DNA from: Planctomycetota bacterium
GTDB taxonomy: Bacteria; Planctomycetota; SZUA-567
Assembly: GCA_020861125.1 (NCBI GenBank)
Contig: JAJBSZ010000216.1
Coordinates: 1 to 10,706, forward strand
Length of the DNA stretch: 10,706 nt
Reading direction: 5' to 3'
Both the position numbers and the translations under genes were made by a program. Under the pieces are notes generated by a model. It ran no database searches. It had not been told where the DNA came from and saw nothing but the letters and a program-made list of their open reading frames with translations. Below, one piece after another: positions 1 through 7,393 of the stretch (the first letter of the stretch is position 1; each line of letters starts with the position of its first letter).

Positions 1-1
1 G

Positions 2-1732
2 CTGGGGGAGGGTGACAGGGGCGAATTCTCCCTGGCGCGCCTGCCCGCCGCACCCGACGGCGCTGTCCTCCGTTCGGTCGAAGCGCGTGGCGGCGGCCTG
101 TATTCGCTGCTGTGGGGCGACGGCACCCTTTCCCTTCTCAGGCTGAACGTGACTTTTCAGGCGGACGGGGCGGGCGGGTTGCGGACGGAGCCCGCGTTCC
201 GGCATGTGTTTTCCGTCGCCGTGGAAATTCCTGACGACCTGCAGAGCGCCATGCTGCGCGGTGACGAAAAGGGTTACCGGGTGGTGGTGGTGGGACGCGA
301 CGGGACGGTGTCCGAACAGTCCCTTCGGCCCGGCAAGGGATTGTTGGCGCGGGGAACCGGGGTGGTATCGACGCGTACCATACTTCTGTCCCTCCCAGGA
401 CCACTCACCGTCACCGCCCTCAACAGCACCGGCAGCCGGTTGTATTTGGGCACCGGCACCGGCGAAATTATAAGCGTCGATTTTCCTGACGACCCGGAAC
501 GAGAGTTAACTTCCGGCGTGAGCCCGGTATTCCCGGATCATCGCCCGGTCACCGCGCTGTCCTTTCTCAACGGGGATTACGCGGTCGCGGTCGGCGACGA
601 TCAGGGCGGGGTGTCGGTGTGGTTTCCCCGCCGCGAACATGGCGAATTCCGGTTCCGCCGATCCGCCGCGTTCAGCGAGGAAGGCGGCGAGGTGCGTTGT
701 ATTCTCGCTTCCAACCGGGATCGCGGCTTTTTCTCTCTCGGTAGCGAAGGCGAGATGCGCTGGTTCTATTCCACCAACGGCCGCGAACTCCTGGATATTT
801 TCCTGCCGCAGCCGGCGGCCATGGCCATGGCCATCAACGACCGGGCCGACGCCATGCTCACCATGCACGAGGACGGCAGCCTGGTGTTCCACCGCCTGAA
901 CAGCTCCCACCCAGAGGCAGGCTGGAGCGGATTTTTCCGTCGGCTCCTGTATGAGGGGTATGAGGAACCGGCCTACGTCTGGCAATCCACCGGCTCGGAC
1001 GCGAGCGAACCGAAGTTATCGCTGGTGCCGTTGATCTGGGGCAGCATCAAGGGGGCGACGTACGCGCTGGTCTTTGCCGCTCCCATCGCTCTGGCGGCGG
1101 CGATGTACCTCTCGCAGTTCGCCCATGCCCGCTGGCGGGCGCGGCTTAAGCCGGCGGTGGAAATGCTGGCGGCGGTGCCGTCGGTGGTCATCGGCTTTCT
1201 CGCCGCTCTATGGCTGGCCCCGCTGCTGGAACGTCACCTGCAGTTCCTCGCCCGGCATTTCCCCTACGACCAACGCAACTCGCTGGTCATCGCCATCGCC
1301 ATGGGCTTTGCGGTAATTCCCACCATCTTCTCGTTGGCCGAGGATGCCATTTCTGCCGTTCCCCCTTCCTTGTCGGCGGCATCGCTGGCCCTCGGGGCTT
1401 CCAAGTGGCAGACGGTCTGCCGGGTGGTCATGCCCACGGCCAGCCCGGGGATTTTCACCGCGGTGATGCTGGGGTTTGGCCGGGCGGTGGGGGAAACCAT
1501 GATCGTCCTGATGGCGGCCGGCAATACGCCGATCCTCAGTCTCAGCCCCTTCAACGGCATGCGCACTCTCTCCGCCAACATCGCGGTGGAGATGCCGGAA
1601 GCGCCGGTGGGCGGCACCCTGTACCGCACGCTGTTCCTCTGCGCCCTGATTTTGTTCGTCATGACCCTGGTCATAAACACGGCCGCCGAAGTGTTCCGCC
1701 ACCGGCTGCGCCGACGCTATGGAAGGCTGTAA
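2..1732 (+). CDS. pstC: Phosphate ABC transporter permease PstC, long form with extracytoplasmic beta-propeller (5' partial)
   Basis: This is one of the two inner-membrane channel subunits of the high-affinity phosphate importer (PstSCAB). The frame is open from position 2, so the gene starts upstream; the GTG at 149 is internal, because the same frame upstream encodes similar propeller-like sequence. Nucleotides 2 to about 990 encode repeated WD40/PQQ-like blades, for example VTALNSTGSRLYLGTGTGEI, VTALSFLNGDYAVAVGDDQG and the MLTMHEDGSLVFHRL strand. From about 1022 (LVPLIWGSIKG) the binding-protein-dependent permease domain follows, with several hydrophobic segments and the ATPase-contacting EAA loop around 1376-1456 (SLALGASKW...VVMPTASPG). 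It ends in a basic cytoplasmic tail. Long PstC proteins with this N-terminal extension are known in Pseudomonas-like bacteria; the blade assignment is by eye. The TAA at 1730-1732 is 1 nt before the preferred pstA start, suggesting translational coupling. Confidence 0.93.
   Translation: MGEGDRGEFSLARLPAAPDGAVLRSVEARGGGLYSLLWGDGTLSLLRLNVTFQADGAGGLRTEPAFRHVFSVAVEIPDDLQSAMLRGDEKGYRVVVVGRDGTVSEQSLRPGKGLLARGTGVVSTRTILLSLPGPLTVTALNSTGSRLYLGTGTGEIISVDFPDDPERELTSGVSPVFPDHRPVTALSFLNGDYAVAVGDDQGGVSVWFPRREHGEFRFRRSAAFSEEGGEVRCILASNRDRGFFSLGSEGEMRWFYSTNGRELLDIFLPQPAAMAMAINDRADAMLTMHEDGSLVFHRLNSSHPEAGWSGFFRRLLYEGYEEPAYVWQSTGSDASEPKLSLVPLIWGSIKGATYALVFAAPIALAAAMYLSQFAHARWRARLKPAVEMLAAVPSVVIGFLAALWLAPLLERHLQFLARHFPYDQRNSLVIAIAMGFAVIPTIFSLAEDAISAVPPSLSAASLALGASKWQTVCRVVMPTASPGIFTAVMLGFGRAVGETMIVLMAAGNTPILSLSPFNGMRTLSANIAVEMPEAPVGGTLYRTLFLCALILFVMTLVINTAAEVFRHRLRRRYGRL
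1721..1726 (+). promoter_or_regulatory. Ribosome binding site deciding the pstA start
   Basis: GGAAGG lies 7 nt before the ATG at 1734, inside the last codons of pstC. The alternative in-frame ATG at 1719 has no comparable purine-rich site and would overlap pstC by 14 nt, so 1734 is preferred. Confidence 0.6.
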
Positions 1733-1733
1733 G

Positions 1734-3362
1734 ATGGCTGGCAACGGCGTTTCTTCCGGCGGCAGGCTGTGGATCGCGCTGTCGGGATTGTCTCTCGTGT
1801 TGATCCTGGCGATGATGGGCATTCTCTTCCTCCTCATCGGCGTCAACAGTGTGCAGGCCTTGTGGCCCAGCCGGCTCGAGCGGGTGGTCGTGGACGGGGG
1901 GAGCGAATTTCTGGGTCTGCCGGTCAATGCCGACGTCGCCCCGGACGGCCGGCGGCGGGTACAATACAAAGTGGGAAATCGCGAACTGAACGCCATGGCC
2001 GACTTCCGGTGGATCGACGCGGATTCCCGTAGCCAACGGGATTACCCGACGGAAGCGGTCCGGGTGGAACGGCTGGAAAACGGCGACCTCTACGGTTTTC
2101 TCGTCGGGATTACCGATGCCGCCGGCGCAGTGCAGGCAATGACGCCGGAGGCTTTCATCCACACCCTCCGCGACTACCGCGAACGGTGGAACCGCGAAGC
2201 GGAGCCGCTGCGCCGCCGCCTGGCCGCCTTGGGCGACCGGTGGCAGGAGACCAACCTCGCCGCCCTCAAGGCAGCCTACCAGCTTGAGAATGCCGACCCG
2301 GCCGAGCGGTCCCGATGGGAAGACCGCTTGGTTGAGTACCGTTCCCGGGAACAGGCCATCAAGGACGATTCCGAGGCCCTGATGGCGGAGTTCAACCTGA
2401 TCCGGGCCGATTTCCTGCGGGAACGGGCGGCCTTTACCACCGCCGATGGTACGGAAGTCGTCCTGCCTTTGGCGGCGGTGGTCGACGTCACCTGGCCCAA
2501 CCGGATGACCACGACCGAAAAGATTAGGCGGCTGCTGACCAATACCTGGAACCTCCTGAGCCAGTACCCCCGTGAGGCCAATACCGAGGGTGGTTTGTTT
2601 CCGGCCCTGTTCGGAACCGCCATGCTGGTGTTCCTCATGGCCATTTCGGCGTTCCCCCTCGGGGTGGCAGCCGGCATCTACCTGCGGGAATACGCCCGGG
2701 ACGGAATCCTGTCCCGTACCGCCCGGATCGCGGTCAACAACCTGGCCGGCGTGCCTTCCATTGTCTACGGCATTTTCGGCCTCGGGTTCTTTATCTATGG
2801 CCTCGGTGGCGGCATCGACCGCCTGCTGTTTCCGGAACGGGTGGCGGCCGGTATCGCCACCTTTGGCGGCGGCGGCATAATTTGGTCCAGTCTGACCTTG
2901 GGCCTCCTGACCCTGCCGGTGGTGATCGTCGCCACGGAGGAGGCCTTGGCCACCGTGCCGTCCGAAGTCCGGCAGGGGTCGTTGGCGCTGGGAGCGACCC
3001 GCTTCCAGACCCTGTGGCGGGTGGTTTTGCCCATGGCCAGTCCGGGCATCCTCACCGGTTTCATTCTGGCCATGGCCCGGGCCGCCGGCGAGGTGGCGCC
3101 CCTCATGCTGACGGGGGCGGTCAAGTCGGCCCACAACCTGCCGCTGGACACCAATTGGCCGTTTGTCCATCTGGAAAGAAAGTTTATGCACCTCGGATTC
3201 CACATCTATGACATGGGCTTTCAGTCCCCCAACGTCGAGGCGTCGAAACCCCTGGTTTATCTGACTGCCTTGGTATTGCTGGTCCTGGTGTTCGTCCTGA
3301 ACATCACGGCCATCACCCTCCGCAAGCGCATGCGTGACAAATACGCCATGCGCGGTTTTTGA
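1734..3362 (+). CDS. pstA: Phosphate ABC transporter permease PstA, long form with large periplasmic domain
   Basis: This is the second channel subunit of the phosphate importer, 542 residues from the ATG at 1734 against roughly 280-300 for the E. coli type. A first membrane helix spans about residues 14-36. Residues about 45-260 then form an extracytoplasmic domain with a VGNREL...DFRW element (about 80-94), typical of long PstA proteins, and a charged helical, probably coiled-coil stretch at about 145-230. The permease domain follows (about 285-530), with hydrophobic helices, a VPSIVYGIFGLG helix (about 340-351) and the EAA loop SLALGATRFQ...VVLPMASPG (about 416-438) that docks PstB. A basic tail RKRMRDKY follows. 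It lies 1 nt after pstC and 12 nt before pstB. The family call is firm; the coiled coil is inferred from heptad-like composition. Confidence 0.94.
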   Translation: MAGNGVSSGGRLWIALSGLSLVLILAMMGILFLLIGVNSVQALWPSRLERVVVDGGSEFLGLPVNADVAPDGRRRVQYKVGNRELNAMADFRWIDADSRSQRDYPTEAVRVERLENGDLYGFLVGITDAAGAVQAMTPEAFIHTLRDYRERWNREAEPLRRRLAALGDRWQETNLAALKAAYQLENADPAERSRWEDRLVEYRSREQAIKDDSEALMAEFNLIRADFLRERAAFTTADGTEVVLPLAAVVDVTWPNRMTTTEKIRRLLTNTWNLLSQYPREANTEGGLFPALFGTAMLVFLMAISAFPLGVAAGIYLREYARDGILSRTARIAVNNLAGVPSIVYGIFGLGFFIYGLGGGIDRLLFPERVAAGIATFGGGGIIWSSLTLGLLTLPVVIVATEEALATVPSEVRQGSLALGATRFQTLWRVVLPMASPGILTGFILAMARAAGEVAPLMLTGAVKSAHNLPLDTNWPFVHLERKFMHLGFHIYDMGFQSPNVEASKPLVYLTALVLLVLVFVLNITAITLRKRMRDKYAMRGF

Positions 3363-3374
3363 CAGGAACGCTCA

Positions 3375-4148
3375 ATGCACGCATCCGGCAACGACAGCGT
3401 CATCGTGGAAGCCAAGGAACTGGATTTCTTCTACGGCAACAAACAGGCCCTGACCGGCATCAACCTCGCCATCCACCGCGGGCTGGCCACCGCCTTCATC
3501 GGCCCCTCCGGCTGCGGCAAATCCACCTTTCTCCGCTGCCTCAACCGGATGAACGACCTGGTGGAGGGAGCCAGGGTGGTGGGCAGCTTGACCCTGGACG
3601 GGGAAGACCTCTACGCGCCGGACCGGGACGTGATCGATCTTCGCCGCCGGGTGGGAATGGTGTTTCAGAAGCCCAATCCGTTTCCCAAAACCATCTACGA
3701 AAACGTGGTGTTCGGGCTGCGCATCGCCGGCGTACGGGACCGCGGCGAACTCGATGCCGCCTGCGAGAGCAGCCTGCGCCGCGCCGCCCTCTGGGATGAA
3801 GTCAAGGACCGCCTGCGCGAGTCCGCCATGGGCCTGTCCGGCGGCCAGCACCAACGCCTCTGCATCGCCCGGGCCATCGCCGTCAAACCGGAGATCATCC
3901 TTATGGACGAACCCTGCTCGGCGCTGGACCCCCGTTCCACTGTCAAGATCGAGGAATTGATCAGCGAGCTCAAGGGTGACTACACCATAGTCATCGTCAC
4001 GCACAACATGCAGCAGGCGGCCCGGGTATCGGATCGGACCGCGTTTTTTTATGAAGGAAAACTGATGGAGGTGGGGGATACCAAGAAGGTGTTCACTGCG
4101 CCGGGGCGCAAGGAAACCGAGGATTACCTCACCGGGAGATTCGGCTAA
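3375..4148 (+). CDS. pstB: Phosphate ABC transporter ATP-binding protein PstB
   Basis: This cytoplasmic ATPase powers phosphate import through PstC/PstA. At 257 residues it has the normal family length, and all ABC motifs are visible: Walker [10 protein letters not shown] (43-51), the Q-loop at Q98 in the PstB-characteristic [16 protein letters not shown] (96-111), signature LSGGQ (154-158), Walker B IILMDEP (174-180) followed by CSALDP, and the switch histidine in [13 protein letters not shown] (H210). The PstB hallmark RCLNRMNDL follows Walker A. The ATG at 3375 is preceded by AGGAA with a 6-nt spacer, supporting this start. The stop codon overlaps the phoU start by one base (TAATG), implying coupled translation. 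By family knowledge, PstB with PhoU also helps hold PhoR in its inhibitory state when phosphate is plentiful. Confidence 0.97.
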   Translation: MHASGNDSVIVEAKELDFFYGNKQALTGINLAIHRGLATAFIGPSGCGKSTFLRCLNRMNDLVEGARVVGSLTLDGEDLYAPDRDVIDLRRRVGMVFQKPNPFPKTIYENVVFGLRIAGVRDRGELDAACESSLRRAALWDEVKDRLRESAMGLSGGQHQRLCIARAIAVKPEIILMDEPCSALDPRSTVKIEELISELKGDYTIVIVTHNMQQAARVSDRTAFFYEGKLMEVGDTKKVFTAPGRKETEDYLTGRFG

Positions 4149-4813
4149 TGTCCATACATCTGCATCGGGAGATGGAGCAACTCAACCGCCTGGCGCTGGA
4201 AATGTGCGCCCATGTCGAACAGAACGTCCGGGACGCCACCCGAGCCTTTGTGGAACGGGACGTGGAGCTGTCGCGAAAGGTGATCGACGCGGACCGGTTT
4301 ATCGATCGGATGGAGGCGGATCTGGCCGAAAGTTGCCTGAAGACGCTGGCGCTGTACCAGCCGGTAGCAAGCGATCTCCGCTTCATTTTTTCCCTTTCAA
4401 AAATCGCCGGCATTCTCGAACGCATCGGTGACCTCGCGGAGAACCTGGCGCGCAAGGGAAAATCCCTGTCGCGCATGGAACCTGTGGCGATTCCGGATGA
4501 ACTCCTGGAAATGGCGGATCAGGCGCGGGTCATGCTCAAGGAAAGCATCGACAGTTTTGTCGACAGCGATTCCACCAAGGCGCGGCACGTCATCCAGTCG
4601 GACAAGGCCGTCAACCTCCGGAAACGCCAGGTGCGGAAAATCGGCGAAGAAAGCATCATGCGCGACCCGGCGAACTGCCCGCAATGGCTGGTGATTATCG
4701 CCGCCTCCCGCAATGTCGAACGCATGGCGGATATGGCGGCGAACATTGCCTCGGAAGTCGTTTACAGCGTAGACGGTCGGATGGTGCGCCACGGGTTCGA
4801 CTGTGAATCATAA
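4148..4813 (+). CDS. phoU: Phosphate-specific transport system accessory protein PhoU
   Basis: PhoU is a cytoplasmic helical protein that links the state of the Pst transporter to the PhoR kinase and limits phosphate uptake. At 221 residues it matches the family, with two copies of the three-helix repeat. The metal-binding-type motifs are E91-R-I-G-D95 in the first repeat (ILERIGDLAENLARK) and E191-R-M-A-D195 in the second (VERMADMAANIASEVVY). In the second copy the usual glycine is alanine, while the Glu and Asp are kept. It also has the YQPVASDLRFI segment (70-80) that is strongly conserved in PhoU. GGGAG at 4134-4138 is a plausible ribosome site 9 nt before the ATG, which overlaps the pstB stop. 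phoB starts 29 nt after it. Confidence 0.96.
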   Translation: MSIHLHREMEQLNRLALEMCAHVEQNVRDATRAFVERDVELSRKVIDADRFIDRMEADLAESCLKTLALYQPVASDLRFIFSLSKIAGILERIGDLAENLARKGKSLSRMEPVAIPDELLEMADQARVMLKESIDSFVDSDSTKARHVIQSDKAVNLRKRQVRKIGEESIMRDPANCPQWLVIIAASRNVERMADMAANIASEVVYSVDGRMVRHGFDCES

Positions 4814-4829
4814 CATAGCCGGAAGAGAT

Positions 4830-4835
4830 GAGGAA
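4830..4835 (+). promoter_or_regulatory. Ribosome binding site deciding the phoB start
   Basis: GAGGAA lies 7 nt before the ATG at 4843. The earlier in-frame ATG at 4828 has its only purine tract directly abutting it, so the start at 4843 (MDKGELRILTIEDD) is favoured; it also gives a more typical receiver-domain N-terminus. Confidence 0.55.
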
Positions 4836-4842
4836 TAATTGC

Positions 4843-5541
4843 ATGGATAAGGGAGAACTTCGCATTCTGACCATCGAGGACGATGCCGACATCCGTACTC
4901 TCATTCTTTTCACCCTCCGCAAAGACGGCTACGCCGCCTGGGGCGCGGCCGATGGCGAGGAGGGTCTCCGGCTGTTCAAAGCCAAGCGGCCGCATCTCGT
5001 GGTCCTCGACCTCATGCTCCCCGGTATGGACGGCATGGCCGTGTGCCGGAAGATTCGCTCACTGCCGGAAGGGGGCGACGTGCCGATTCTCATGCTGACC
5101 GCCCGGAGCGAAGAAGAAGACGTGGTGAGCGGCCTGGAGGCGGGGGCGGACGACTATGTCGCCAAACCCTTCAGCAACCGGGTCCTCTCGGCCCGGGTCC
5201 GGTCACTCCTCCGACGGAGTGGCGCCCTGGCCGACGAGACGACGGAAGAGCGCAGCCTGCGCGTCGGCGAAATCCACCTGGTGCCGGAACGGCGCGAGGT
5301 ACGCGTCGACGGGCGTCAGGTGACGCTCACCACCGGCGAATTCAAAATGCTGCAGGTGATGATGCGCCGGCCGGGGGTGGTGTTCAGTCGCAACCAGTTG
5401 CTTGACCTGGTTCGCGGCACCATGCATGCTGTCACCGACCGGGCGGTCGATGTGCAAGTGGTGGGACTGCGCCGGAAGCTGGGCCCGGCGGGTGCCCGCG
5501 TCGAGACGGTTCGCGGCGCCGGATACCGGGTTGTCGGCTGA
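4843..5541 (+). CDS. phoB: Phosphate regulon response regulator PhoB (OmpR/PhoB family)
   Basis: This two-domain DNA-binding response regulator, once phosphorylated by PhoR, should activate the phosphate-starvation (Pho) regulon. It is 232 residues from the ATG at 4843. The receiver domain (about 6-123) has the acidic pair D13/D14, phospho-acceptor D56 in VVLDLMLPGMDG, the switch threonine T86 in MLTAR and K108 in YVAKPF. After a short linker, a winged-helix DNA-binding domain (about 138-231) carries LTTGEFKMLQ, the recognition-helix region DRAVDVQVVGLRRKL and the terminal hairpin ETVRGAGYRVVG. The naming rests on the domain type plus direct linkage to pstCAB-phoU and a PhoR-like kinase; taken alone it could be any OmpR-family regulator. 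The frame can also be extended to an ATG at 4828. Confidence 0.92.
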   Translation: MDKGELRILTIEDDADIRTLILFTLRKDGYAAWGAADGEEGLRLFKAKRPHLVVLDLMLPGMDGMAVCRKIRSLPEGGDVPILMLTARSEEEDVVSGLEAGADDYVAKPFSNRVLSARVRSLLRRSGALADETTEERSLRVGEIHLVPERREVRVDGRQVTLTTGEFKMLQVMMRRPGVVFSRNQLLDLVRGTMHAVTDRAVDVQVVGLRRKLGPAGARVETVRGAGYRVVG

Positions 5542-5548
5542 GGTATCC
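5521..5548 (+). other. Inverted repeat spanning the phoB stop codon
   Basis: GGATACC (5521-5527) and GGTATCC (5542-5548) are a perfect 7-bp inverted repeat with a 14-nt loop that contains the end of phoB, including its stop codon. No run of T follows, so it does not look like an intrinsic terminator. It could be a weak RNA hairpin between phoB and phoR, or chance, since GGATACCGGG is also the codon string for the conserved GYR of the winged helix. Confidence 0.3.
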
Positions 5549-5618
5549 CACCGTTCATTGCGGCTGGAGGCCAAAGGGACGCTGGTTCACGACCATTCCA
5601 GCGGAAAGGAAATGTGGC

Positions 5619-7388
5619 ATGGGTGGAATGCGGCTCTATTTTGTGCTCATTGTGGCGGTGCTTCTCAGCGGTCTCGCGGCGTTGCTCCCCGTGGTTTGGA
5701 CCGGAGCCGGAGTGCTGGAATCGTCCTACCGGGAGTACGCTGTCAAGGACATGACCGCCAACGCGCGTCTCTTCGCCCTCGCCGTTCTGCCGGAGCTGGA
5801 CGGGAAGGCCGACCTGCAACGGGTGATGGCGGCGGCCCGGGAGATGTCCGACACCCGGTTCACGGTGATTTCGGCGGAAGGTGTGGTCCTGGCGGAAACG
5901 GAGGACAGCCCCGAACGCATGGAAAACCACGCCAACCGGCCGGAGGTTCGCTCCGCCCTCGCCGGCGAAGTGGGGATGGATATCCGGCGGAGTTCCACCC
6001 TGGGTATCGACTGGATGTATGTGGCCGTGCCGGTGGCGGGCGGACGGGTGGTCAGGGCGGCCGCGTCGTTGGACGACCTGAATCGCCGCCTTGCCCAGTG
6101 GTGGCGACGGGCCGGTGTGGGATTTTTCCTGTCGGTGGTGGTTCTGTTGGCGCTGGCCCTGTGCATCGCCCGCTTTCTTGCCCGGCCACTGGAGACGGCC
6201 GCCCGGGGGGCCGCCCGCTATGCCGGCGGTGATTTTTCCTACCGCCTGCCGGTGGCCGGGTCGGCGGAAATGCGGGACCTGAATGCGTCGTTGAACGCCA
6301 TGGCGGAGCAACTGGACGATCGGTTCCGTCAGATTCTCCGTCAGCGCGAAGAGATGCGGACGATCTTCGAAAACATGACGGAGGGGGTTCTCGCCGTGAG
6401 CCCCGACGGCCGGATCATGGTCATGAACGCTGCGGCCGAAAACCTGCTCCTCCTCGAGGAGGAGGTGACGGGCCGGGGGATCGAGTCCGTCACCCGCTCA
6501 CCCGATCTGCTGGCAGTCCTCCGGGAGACGGCCCACGCCGACGGGCCGCTGGAACGGGAAATCCGGCTGCCCGGAAAAACGGGGGACGAAATTCTGGTCA
6601 TGGTGCACGCCGCGCGGATCCGCGAAGACGGCAGGGACACGGGCGTCCTGGCGGTGCTCCGGGACATCACCCGGCTGCGCCAACTGGAAATAATGCGCCG
6701 TGATTTCGTCGCCAACGTTTCCCATGAACTCCGCACGCCGGTGACAACCATCCTGAGTTGTCTGGAGATGCTCACGGAAGAGAAGGTCGGGGACGACGAT
6801 CACAATGCTGAATTACTGGAAATGGCACTGCGGAACGCCCGCCGGCTGGGCGCCATCATCGGTAACCTTCTGCTTCTGGCCGGTATGGAATCGGGCGAGG
6901 AACGGGACACCGGTACGGCGACCGTATCACCGGTCCGACCGGTGTTGGACGAGGCGTTGTCCATCTGCGGTGAAGCCGCTGCCGCCCGCGGCGTCAGCAT
7001 CGAGGTACACTGCGCCGACACCACCACCGCCTTCATGAATCCGCGTCTGGTGGTGCATGCTCTTGTCAACCTGGTGGATAATGCCGTCAAGTACGGGCCG
7101 GAGGGGGGAACGGTCACCGTGACTGCGGAACCATCCGAGGGTCAAACCGTCATCACGGTGACGGACGAGGGGCCGGGGATTCCGCCCCGGTTTCAGGCCC
7201 GGGTCTTTGAACGGTTTTACCGTATCGACGGGTCGTCCCGTCTCAAGGAAGGCGCCGGCCTCGGACTGGCTTTGGTCAAACACATCGCGCTGGCGCAAAA
7301 GGGAAACGTTACCCTCACCAGCCGGATCGGGGCGGGCAGCTCCTTCTCGCTGTCCCTGCCTGGACCGCCCGAGACCACGGAAGCGTAG
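5619..7388 (+). CDS. phoR: Phosphate regulon sensor histidine kinase PhoR
   Basis: A membrane sensor kinase of 589 residues and presumed partner of PhoB. In order it has: TM1 (about 7-29); an extracytoplasmic CACHE/PhoR-type sensor (about 32-160) with FTVISAEGVVLAETE and the MENHANRPEVR motif; TM2 (about 165-187); HAMP (about 188-240); a PAS domain (about 245-355); HisKA with phospho-acceptor H369 in FVANVSHELRTPVTT; and an HATPase_c domain with N-box N484/N488 (NLVDNAVKYGPEGG), G1 DEGPGI (516-521), the F-box FERFYR and G2 GAGLGL (545-550). This layout resembles the Bacillus PhoR/ResE type rather than the short E. coli PhoR, which lacks the large outer sensor. AAGGAA ending 7 nt before the ATG at 5619 supports this start. 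A 77-nt gap separates it from phoB, the largest gap in the cluster. Confidence 0.93.
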   Translation: MGGMRLYFVLIVAVLLSGLAALLPVVWTGAGVLESSYREYAVKDMTANARLFALAVLPELDGKADLQRVMAAAREMSDTRFTVISAEGVVLAETEDSPERMENHANRPEVRSALAGEVGMDIRRSSTLGIDWMYVAVPVAGGRVVRAAASLDDLNRRLAQWWRRAGVGFFLSVVVLLALALCIARFLARPLETAARGAARYAGGDFSYRLPVAGSAEMRDLNASLNAMAEQLDDRFRQILRQREEMRTIFENMTEGVLAVSPDGRIMVMNAAAENLLLLEEEVTGRGIESVTRSPDLLAVLRETAHADGPLEREIRLPGKTGDEILVMVHAARIREDGRDTGVLAVLRDITRLRQLEIMRRDFVANVSHELRTPVTTILSCLEMLTEEKVGDDDHNAELLEMALRNARRLGAIIGNLLLLAGMESGEERDTGTATVSPVRPVLDEALSICGEAAAARGVSIEVHCADTTTAFMNPRLVVHALVNLVDNAVKYGPEGGTVTVTAEPSEGQTVITVTDEGPGIPPRFQARVFERFYRIDGSSRLKEGAGLGLALVKHIALAQKGNVTLTSRIGAGSSFSLSLPGPPETTEA

Positions 7389-7393
7389 AGGTA

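Noticed and set aside
149..1732. Taking GTG 149 as the true pstC start
   Set aside because: The same frame is open back to position 2 and encodes propeller-like sequence (GGGLYSLLWGDGTLSLLRL), so the gene continues past the left edge.
1671..3203. 510-codon open frame on the - strand opposite pstA
   Set aside because: It is antisense to clearly conserved PstA sequence and is rich in Gly, Gln, Arg and His low-complexity text typical of shadow frames in GC-rich DNA.
5316..6311. 331-codon - strand frame opposite phoB/phoR
   Set aside because: It covers the ends of two strongly conserved genes in antisense; its composition (Arg, Gly, Pro, His, Gln) is that of a shadow frame.
6928..6944. CACCGGT-CCG-ACCGGTG hairpin
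   Set aside because: It is inside the phoR coding frame in a linker between kinase domains, with no terminator tail and no second copy seen.
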